DNA of 64,000 nt, from contig NZ_JAGFMD010000009.1 of NCBI RefSeq assembly GCF_017592825.1, forward strand, positions 145,439 through 209,438. The letters are read 5' to 3'. The stretch comes from Roseivirga sp. E12 (GTDB lineage: Bacteria > Bacteroidota > Bacteroidia > Cytophagales > Cyclobacteriaceae). The position numbers and the translations under genes were made by a program. Positions 18,145 through 23,925 of the stretch are shown in pieces; position 1 is the first letter of the stretch; the number at the start of each line of letters is the position of its first letter. The notes below the pieces were generated by a model. The model was not told the origin of the DNA and did not search any database. It was given only the letters and a program-made list of their open reading frames with translations.

Positions 18145-18504
18145 TTAAGTATGGTTTACTACTTCACCAGCCGAGCCAGACTCCCTATTTGGACAAGGCT
18201 GAATGGGTGTAGTATTTGTTATTTCCGGTATGGCACCAGCATCATAGCAACCCCATGCCCAGCCAGGGCAAGATTTGATTCTGCCAGAGTAATGAGCATA
18301 GACCACATTGCCCGAACCTGTAATTGAAGCACCGCCTCCACCCGGGGTAACTTCACCAGAGACCCCTCCTGAGCCACTAACTGAACACTCGATTTTGATT
18401 ATTGTTGTAGTGTATGTCTCTGTGCCAAAAAGGCCATAACTGGTATTTACAAAGAAGGCACTAAGCATCAAAATTGCTGATACTAAGAATAGTCGTTTTA
18501 TCAT
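18145..18504 (-). CDS. Exported Cys/Gly-rich peptide, module B
   Basis: A 119-residue exported protein: signal peptide with core LFLVSAILMLSAFFV, cleavage near SYG, then a mature part with IKIECSVSGSG, a glycine-rich GEVTPGGGGAS run, and a Cys cluster SCPGWAWGCYDAG followed by QPCPN. It ends with SGSAGEVVNHT. It is longer than the module A and C peptides but takes the same place, first in the module with the leader element 21 bp upstream of its ATG. No known family was recognised. Confidence 0.72.
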   Translation of the reverse strand: MIKRLFLVSAILMLSAFFVNTSYGLFGTETYTTTIIKIECSVSGSGGVSGEVTPGGGGASITGSGNVVYAHYSGRIKSCPGWAWGCYDAGAIPEITNTTPIQPCPNRESGSAGEVVNHT

Positions 18505-18525
18505 TTGATTATGATTGAATCACTA

Positions 18526-18557
18526 CCTACTCTATTTCTGGATTTTCGGCACCCTCC
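18526..18557 (-). promoter_or_regulatory. Conserved leader/promoter element, copy B
   Basis: Minus-strand reading includes GTGCCGAAAATCC, a short variable stretch, and ATAGAGTAGG. It lies 21 bp upstream of the ATG of the module B peptide, matching the spacing of copies A and C. The 460-bp stretch 18505-18964 holds this element, an AT-rich spacer and the second duplication scar, with no intact gene. Confidence 0.6.
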
Positions 18558-18691
18558 ATGATAAAAGAACCGCCAGCAAACACAAGATGGATGATTATAT
18601 TATTTATATCAAATATTTTTTATGATTTTTTCTTCTAAATAATGAAATACAATCTAAGAATCACTTGGAACAATCATCAGTGATTTGCGAT

Positions 18692-18783
18692 CATCATTTT
18701 AGTCTTTCTCCTTTAATCAGATCTTGATGACATTCTACCACCCATTCTCTCTTTGTATAACGTTTGATTATTGTGACCTATCC
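18692..18783 (+). repeat. Diverged copy of the htpG upstream region (scar 2, left part)
   Basis: TTTAGTC at 18698-18704, TGATGACATTCTACCACCC at 18725-18743 and TTTGTATAACGTTTGA at 18752-18767 follow the same order as the htpG upstream region and scar 1 (TTAGTCA, TGACATCATG, TTGGTAT-N4-TTTGA). It is more decayed than scar 1. The remnant of the RND 3' end follows directly at 18784. Confidence 0.5.
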
Positions 18784-18855
18784 ATCGGCACCTTAACAGC
18801 ACCTTACCCTGTGCCCTTGACGTATTGGCTTGTGAGTAGGAACAGGAGTGACTAA
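18784..18855 (+). pseudogene. Remnant of the RND permease 3' end (scar 2)
   Basis: By my count 44 of the first 56 bases match the RND gene end 13220-13275. Translation reads IGTLTAPYPVPLTYWLVSRN then RSD and a stop. It is more diverged than scar 1, and it is closer to the intact gene at some positions and further at others, so the two remnants are separate copies. It has no start codon or function. Confidence 0.75.
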
Positions 18856-18964
18856 GGAAAGAGAAGAATAAATATCTAAATCACTAGAAAGTACTTTGCC
18901 CGTCAAGACTTGTAAGAAAACAAAAATGTTATAGCAGGGCTAATGACAGGCAAGCACCAGATTG

Positions 18965-19456
18965 TTAATTTGACTTTAGAATTAGTGATTTGAATTTATT
19001 GCTCCTTGAAGACGTTCCCACAGGATTTCCTCGCTCAATAATTCGACCATTACTATTCAGTAACAAGGTCTGATGATCCTTATTGGCACTGATCTGGTTA
19101 TCATCAAAAAATTTATATTCCAAATCGTAAAAATAACTGACCTTAAATTCCGACTTATGAAAGACATAATCTATGTCAATTCTATCTCTTCCACTTACAA
19201 CAAAGAGTATATCCATTCTACTACTAAGATCATTCTTTATCACAAAATCTTTCCACAGCTCCATTTCCACAAAGCATGTTGAACAGCCCGAATTCAGGTA
19301 CTTTACTAAAGTAAAATGACCCTTAGGAAATTGCAATAATTCCGGTTTTACCTGAATGTTTTGATCTAAAAACTGTTTGGACACTATAATTTCATCTACA
19401 CTCTGAAATTGAGTGATAAGCAAAATTGATAAACCGATTATGAGCTTGTTAGGCAT
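18965..19456 (-). CDS. Thioredoxin-like exported protein of module C
   Basis: The start is placed at the ATG at 19454-19456; a longer frame opens upstream but it would run into the coding region of the propeller gene. The N-terminus (LIIGLSILLITQF) is a signal peptide or membrane anchor. The core has LVKYLNSGCSTCFVEMELWK (CxxC), DILFVVSGRD and a C-terminal strand with LLLNSNGRIIERG, as in thioredoxin-like and redoxin families. Its start overlaps the upstream propeller stop by 8 bp. It may reduce or oxidise the Cys peptides of the same module (inference). Confidence 0.78.
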   Translation of the reverse strand: MPNKLIIGLSILLITQFQSVDEIIVSKQFLDQNIQVKPELLQFPKGHFTLVKYLNSGCSTCFVEMELWKDFVIKNDLSSRMDILFVVSGRDRIDIDYVFHKSEFKVSYFYDLEYKFFDDNQISANKDHQTLLLNSNGRIIERGNPVGTSSRSNKFKSLILKSN

Positions 19457-20570
19457 CTCCGTATTTATATTCAAATTGAACAATGTCTGGCAATTCACTA
19501 GCAGAAACCCCATAGATATAGCCATTCTTTTCGTCTACAGTTATGCTCCTTATTAATTGGTCTAACACAAGTTTTTCAACTACATATCCCTCCTTGTTAA
19601 ATACATAAATCTCATTGCACAATTCTTTGCCATTTGGATTTCCATCCCATTTCTTACCTGAAAACAGACCATATACAAACTGTTCTCCAACATAAACATC
19701 CATATACCCATGGTGAGTCTCTTTCGGGTCAATTGCTAACACATTGCTTCCTTGGACTCGAGCTACCTCAAATCTAGGTTCTATATCCAGGGGACCGACT
19801 ATTTCAATGATTTCATTGTCATCTATATTGAGTAATTCAAGTTGATCAATATAAATGGAGGAATGTGCAAAAAGAGTGTTTTCTGAATTGGCTCTTAGGA
19901 GGCCTTGATAAAACTGTGCCCACACTCCCTTAGGATATTTTTGACTGAGCGGCTCATCATAGTCTCCATACCTTTTCAATTCATTGCCCAGTGTATCATA
20001 CTCAGTGAATCTCGAAAGCCCATCTACTGTTAAACCAATAAGTGTACTTCTATTAGACCACCCTACACGAAAGCTGGTAAAATCTCCTTCCCTAAAAGTA
20101 TATTGCTTTTCGGCCAGGCCTGAGACATTATTTTTGGACAAGTCAAACTTAGAAAACCGCCTTTGCTGTAAATCATAAGACCACACGTAGCCAGGGTTTG
20201 AACTGTTTAAACTTAGGGCCTTGCTTGCCGTCATGATTTCGTTGGGCCCAAAACCTTTAACTCCGAGAGATTTAACATATTTTTTGTCAGAAGCATTGAC
20301 CACATGAATGAGGCTATCAGCATTTAGATCGCTGATAATTAGATAAGGGTCATTGTACATCACAGACATCGGAAAAACCACATGCTCAGCCAGATCGAGT
20401 GGTTTTGCCTCTAACTTTTTGACTACTGTGACAAGGTCATCTGTAAACTTAATGGTCTTCACCGTGGTGAATCCATCACTTGATTTTCTAGTTTGAACAT
20501 CAAAACTGGCTGTATTCTTACAACCAACAATGATGAGTATTAAAAAGAGTAATGAAAGTTTCTTTATCAT
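19449..20570 (-). CDS. 6-bladed beta-propeller lipoprotein (BF3164/TolB-like), module C
   Basis: A 373-residue lipoprotein with lipobox IVGC (about residue 17). The sequence PYLIISDLNADSLIHVVN, then KYVKSLGVKGFGPNEI fits the TolB-like 6-blade propeller family of Bacteroidota, where a Gly-x-Gly-Pro motif precedes each family member's second blade. A late blade contains EIYVFNKEGYVVEKL. The protein is probably periplasmic or on the surface. It is followed by the thioredoxin-like gene and preceded by three peptide genes, repeating the module B order. Role unknown; likely ligand or peptide binding. Confidence 0.85.
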   Translation of the reverse strand: MIKKLSLLFLILIIVGCKNTASFDVQTRKSSDGFTTVKTIKFTDDLVTVVKKLEAKPLDLAEHVVFPMSVMYNDPYLIISDLNADSLIHVVNASDKKYVKSLGVKGFGPNEIMTASKALSLNSSNPGYVWSYDLQQRRFSKFDLSKNNVSGLAEKQYTFREGDFTSFRVGWSNRSTLIGLTVDGLSRFTEYDTLGNELKRYGDYDEPLSQKYPKGVWAQFYQGLLRANSENTLFAHSSIYIDQLELLNIDDNEIIEIVGPLDIEPRFEVARVQGSNVLAIDPKETHHGYMDVYVGEQFVYGLFSGKKWDGNPNGKELCNEIYVFNKEGYVVEKLVLDQLIRSITVDEKNGYIYGVSASELPDIVQFEYKYGDA

Positions 20571-20653
20571 AATTTGCTATTGCTATTGATTGAGATGGAG
20601 GTTATACCGAAGTACAACCTCCATTGTTGGTGTTAAACCTATTTGGAGTGAAA

Positions 20654-20887
20654 TTAATTTTCCCCAATAGAGCCTCCTCCTCCACTACCAGGGCAGTCAC
20701 CTTCAGATAGGTAATAAGCGTTGTCTACCATATAGAATAGCACAAAACAAATAGCACCCGACTGCGTAGGGCAGCAAGTGCCGTTAGTTGGAGGTGGTGT
20801 TGTTTGCGCCTGAGACTGTTTGGGTGCCACCATAGTCAGTGCTAATAGCACGACCGACATTATTGATATTGCAATTTTACTTCGCAT
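20654..20887 (-). CDS. Short exported peptide, module C third copy
   Basis: A 77-residue peptide. Signal sequence (core ISIMSVVLLALTMVA, cleavage near SQAQ), then a mature part of about 48 residues with TCCPTQSGAICFVLFY, an ending GDCPGSGGGGSIGEN and five Cys. It is one of three paralogues (with 20913-21140 and 21154-21381) that share TCCPT-SGAIC and GDCP with a glycine run and IGEN at the C-terminus. The conserved C-terminus resembles a processing or anchoring tag. It is separated from the propeller gene by about 80 bp. Confidence 0.75.
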   Translation of the reverse strand: MRSKIAISIMSVVLLALTMVAPKQSQAQTTPPPTNGTCCPTQSGAICFVLFYMVDNAYYLSEGDCPGSGGGGSIGEN

Positions 20888-20912
20888 AATTTTATCTATT
20901 TGTTAAACATCA

Positions 20913-21140
20913 TTAATTCTCACCGATGGTTCCACCACCTCCACCTCCGGGATTAGGACAATCACCGCTCGACAGGTAATAATAATTCTCGAGCATATTA
21001 GTGCCAACTATACATATAGCACCTGACTGAGTAGGGCAGCAAGTACCCGAAGGAGGTGTCTGAGCTTCTACCTTAACGGTCGAAAACATTGCAACACCGA
21101 TAAACATTAAACTGAGTAATCCTATTATCTTTTTTTTCAT
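20913..21140 (-). CDS. Short exported peptide, module C second copy
   Basis: A 75-residue paralogue of its two neighbours: signal peptide with core IIGLLSLMFIGVAMF, cleavage near VEAQ, and the shared mature motif TCCPTQSGAIC, then YYYLSSGDCPN, a GGGGG run and TIGEN. Same orientation and spacing as the other two, so it is co-transcribed. Confidence 0.75.
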   Translation of the reverse strand: MKKKIIGLLSLMFIGVAMFSTVKVEAQTPPSGTCCPTQSGAICIVGTNMLENYYYLSSGDCPNPGGGGGGTIGEN

Positions 21141-21153
21141 TTTGTTTTAAGTT

Positions 21154-21381
21154 TTAATTTTCTCCAATACTTCCTCCACCACCATTACCGGGGCAGTCAC
21201 CTTCTGTTAAATAGTAATAACCTACTTTATAAAGAAGTCCTACAAAGCAGATTGCTCCAGAATCCGTTGGGCAACAAGTTCCTGTTGGAGGGGCTTGTTG
21301 AGCCTTTAGACTGCTTGAGCCGGCCATCGACACTCCCACAATTGCAATTGCAAGCAGGCTTGTTTTAATTTTTTTTAACAT
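21154..21381 (-). CDS. Short exported peptide, module C first copy
   Basis: A 75-residue paralogue at the head of the module: signal peptide with core LLAIAIVGVSMAGSS, cleavage near LKAQ, mature motif TCCPTDSGAICFVG, then YYYLTEGDCPGN, glycine run and SIGEN. The leader element begins 21 bp upstream of its ATG. The region 21435-21720 upstream is AT-rich with no gene. Confidence 0.75.
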   Translation of the reverse strand: MLKKIKTSLLAIAIVGVSMAGSSSLKAQQAPPTGTCCPTDSGAICFVGLLYKVGYYYLTEGDCPGNGGGGSIGEN

Positions 21382-21402
21382 GTGTATGATTTTAAATTTT
21401 CA

Positions 21403-21434
21403 CCTACTCTGTTTTAGGGTTTTCGGTATTCCCC
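21403..21434 (-). promoter_or_regulatory. Conserved leader/promoter element, copy C
   Basis: Minus-strand reading includes GAATACCGAAAACCC and ACAGAGTAGG. It starts 21 bp upstream of the ATG of the first module C peptide. With copies A (14148-14178) and B (18526-18557) it defines a shared element that regulates all three modules. The 448-bp gap 21382-21829 holds this element, an AT-rich spacer and the htpG control region. Confidence 0.65.
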
Positions 21435-21776
21435 TTCGACAATTTGCAAATCTTGAATTGATATTAAACATAATCTGGTATTATTTCAAGTTAATATTTT
21501 ACTTATGTATGTATAAAACATTTTTAATGATCTGAAATAATAATTTTATAATCTTTTTAAAATTGGTTTATTAATTTCATATATAATAAACTGTTTATGT
21601 AATAACTTACATACTTTTTATTTCGTGAATTATCAAGTATAAACCCTAATACTGTCCCCAACTCCATTCAGATCATTTTAAAAGGGAGGCAAAGCAATTC
21701 TAACAAGAGGGGTCAGGCAGAGCTCGATTAAACATCAATCTTTAGTCAAGAATGACATCATGTCACCTTACATTCC

Positions 21777-21792
21777 TTGGTATGGCATTTGA
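21777..21792 (+). promoter_or_regulatory. Sigma-54-like promoter of htpG (uncertain)
   Basis: TTGGTATGGCATTTGA has GG and GA separated by 10 bases, the spacing between the -24 GG and -12 GC of sigma-54 promoters; the -12 dinucleotide is GA and not the canonical GC. It lies 38 bp upstream of the htpG ATG. The region 21721-21800 is also copied, in decayed form, at 16061 and 18692. Confidence 0.45.
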
Positions 21793-21829
21793 TATTGTCG
21801 CTACAGATTAAAACAATGACAAAATAGCT

Positions 21830-23725
21830 ATGCAAGAAAAAGGTACTATCTCGATTCACACCGAGAACATTTTTCCCATCATTAAGAAGTTCCTCTACTC
21901 TGACCATGAAATCTTTTTGAGAGAGCTTGTTTCCAATGCAGTGGATGCTACTCAGAAACTCAAAAGGTTAGCATCACTAGGAGAATATACCGGAGAGGTT
22001 GGCGAAACAAGGGTTGAAGTAGCTGTCGATAAGAAGAAAAAGACCATCACCATTAGTGATAGTGGTATTGGTATGACGGCCGAAGAAATTAAAAAGTATA
22101 TCAACCAAATCGCTTTTTCAGGCGCAACTGAATTCGTTGAGAAGTTCAAAGATGCCGGAGACGCCAAAGAGATCATCGGTAAGTTTGGTCTTGGCTTTTA
22201 CTCTGCCTTTATGGTAGCCGGCAAAGTTGAAATAGACAGTTTGTCATATCAAGAAGGCGCAGAGCCAGCCAAATGGATTTGTGATGGCAGCACTGAGTTT
22301 GAGATCAAGGCAGGCAAAAGAAAGACACGTGGTACTACCATTATTCTACATGTGAATGATGATTCTGAGGAATTCTTGGAAGACATGCGTATTCAGAACA
22401 TACTTGACAAATACGCTAAGTTCTTACCGATTGAGGTGAAATTTGGTGAGAAGGACGAGTCTGTTGAAGATGGCGAGGATAAAGAGGGCAAGAAAAAATA
22501 TAAAACCATTAAGGTTGATAACATCATCAACAATACGACTCCTATCTGGACAAAGTCACCTTCTGAGCTCTCGGACGAGGACTACCTAAAATTCTACAAA
22601 GAACTTTATCCGTTCTCAGAAGAGCCATTATTCTGGATTCATCTGAATGTAGATTATCCCTTTGAACTAACAGGTATTCTTTATTTCCCTAAAATTAAGA
22701 ATGACTTTGAAGTTCAGAAGAACAAAATCCAACTCTACTCTCGTCAGGTGTTTATTACGGATGAGGTAAAGGATGTTGTACCTGAGTTCTTGATGCTATT
22801 ACATGGTATCATCGATTCGCCAGACATTCCACTTAACGTTTCGAGAAGTTACTTGCAGTCTGATGGAAACGTGAAAAAGATCAATGCCTACATCACAAAG
22901 AAAGTGGCAGACAAGCTGGGTGAGCTCTTCAAAAAAGAGAGAGAGTCATACGAGAGTAAGTGGGATGATATAGGACTCTTTGTTAAGTATGGAATGCTTT
23001 CTGAAGAGAAATTCTATGACAAGGCGAAGGACTTCGGCCTAGTGAAAAATACTGAAGGCAAACACTTTACAATAGACGAGTACCAAAAGCATATTGAGAC
23101 CAACCAGACAGACAAAGACAAGAACAGAATCTGGTTATACGCTTCAAACCCAGCTAAGCAAGACAGCTTTATTGCTGCAGCAAAAGACAAGGGATATGAT
23201 GTTATCGTTTTCGATACACCAATCGATAGTCACTTCATTAATCACATGGAGACTAAGCTTGAGAATACACAAATCAAGCGTGTTGATGCCGACAATGTTG
23301 ACAAGCTGATCGATAAAGACGAAAAGCGTGAATTGGTTATTTCTGAAGAGCAAAAAGAAAACCTAAAAGGTGTTTTCGAAAAGGCAATTGATAATGGTAC
23401 ATATAAAGTTTCCATAGAGCCATTGTCTCCTTCTGATGCCCCAGTAACAGTAACTATGCCTGAATTCATGAGAAGAATGAAGGAAATGCAAGCTACAGGT
23501 GGCGGAGGGGGATTCAACATGTTCGGATCCATGCCAGATACATATGATGTCTCAGTAAATGGCAACCACCCATTAGCGGATAAAATCATCAGTGCGAAAA
23601 CAGATAAGACAAAAGAGAAAGTAGCGAAGCAAGCTTTTGATTTAGCACTTTTATCTCAGGGACTTCTAGAAGGGAAAGACCTAACAGATTTTATCAAAAG
23701 AAGTACCGACCTTTTGAGTAAGTAA
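21830..23725 (+). CDS. htpG: Chaperone HtpG (bacterial Hsp90)
   Basis: A 631-residue Hsp90 chaperone. N-terminal ATPase domain motifs are intact: ELVSNAVDA (about residues 32-40), DSGIGM, and GKFGLGFYS. The charged middle domain (DESVEDGEDKEGK) and the C-terminal dimerisation region with GGGGGFNMFG follow. It refolds and stabilises clients with ATP in the cytosol as a homodimer. It is a single-gene unit ended by a strong hairpin at 23745-23774. Length fits the family. Confidence 0.97.
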   Translation: MQEKGTISIHTENIFPIIKKFLYSDHEIFLRELVSNAVDATQKLKRLASLGEYTGEVGETRVEVAVDKKKKTITISDSGIGMTAEEIKKYINQIAFSGATEFVEKFKDAGDAKEIIGKFGLGFYSAFMVAGKVEIDSLSYQEGAEPAKWICDGSTEFEIKAGKRKTRGTTIILHVNDDSEEFLEDMRIQNILDKYAKFLPIEVKFGEKDESVEDGEDKEGKKKYKTIKVDNIINNTTPIWTKSPSELSDEDYLKFYKELYPFSEEPLFWIHLNVDYPFELTGILYFPKIKNDFEVQKNKIQLYSRQVFITDEVKDVVPEFLMLLHGIIDSPDIPLNVSRSYLQSDGNVKKINAYITKKVADKLGELFKKERESYESKWDDIGLFVKYGMLSEEKFYDKAKDFGLVKNTEGKHFTIDEYQKHIETNQTDKDKNRIWLYASNPAKQDSFIAAAKDKGYDVIVFDTPIDSHFINHMETKLENTQIKRVDADNVDKLIDKDEKRELVISEEQKENLKGVFEKAIDNGTYKVSIEPLSPSDAPVTVTMPEFMRRMKEMQATGGGGGFNMFGSMPDTYDVSVNGNHPLADKIISAKTDKTKEKVAKQAFDLALLSQGLLEGKDLTDFIKRSTDLLSK

Positions 23726-23744
23726 TAGTTTTGAAATATACTTG

Positions 23745-23774
23745 AAGGCCACTCTTAAAAGGGTGGCCTTTTTT
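23745..23774 (+). terminator. Rho-independent terminator of htpG
   Basis: A 10-bp stem (AAGGCCACTC / GGGTGGCCTT, one G-T pair), 6-base loop, followed by TTTT. It lies 19 bp after the htpG stop. Confidence 0.85.
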
Positions 23775-23778
23775 GATT

Positions 23779-23816
23779 CCGACCGCCAGCGAACACTCCC
23801 GTCCTTATAAGGACAG
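23779..23816 (+). promoter_or_regulatory. Upstream activating element of ABC permease 1
   Basis: The first 19 bases (CCGACCGCCAGCGAACACT) are identical to those of the second element at 26460-26497. They are followed by the 14-bp perfect palindrome GTCCTTATAAGGAC (23801-23814). Half-sites can be written GAACA-N4-YGTYC-N6-GRACA in both copies. It lies 97 bp upstream of the sigma-54-like promoter, a typical enhancer position for an NtrC-family activator. Confidence 0.6.
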
Positions 23817-23875
23817 CACAAAACCTGAAAGAAATTCAAAATCAGCCATTAGTCAACTCAGAGATACATTACCCA

Positions 23876-23891
23876 TTGGCATCCTATTTGA
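23876..23891 (+). promoter_or_regulatory. Sigma-54-like promoter of ABC permease 1
   Basis: TTGGCATCCTATTTGA: GG and GA are separated by 10 bases as in -24/-12 promoters. It starts 50 bp upstream of the ATG. The -12 GC is GA here, so it is a probable but not canonical match; the conserved enhancer at 23779 supports it. Confidence 0.6.
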
Positions 23892-23925
23892 CTTAGCTGC
23901 CCTAGAATTCCTAAATTGATCTGCC

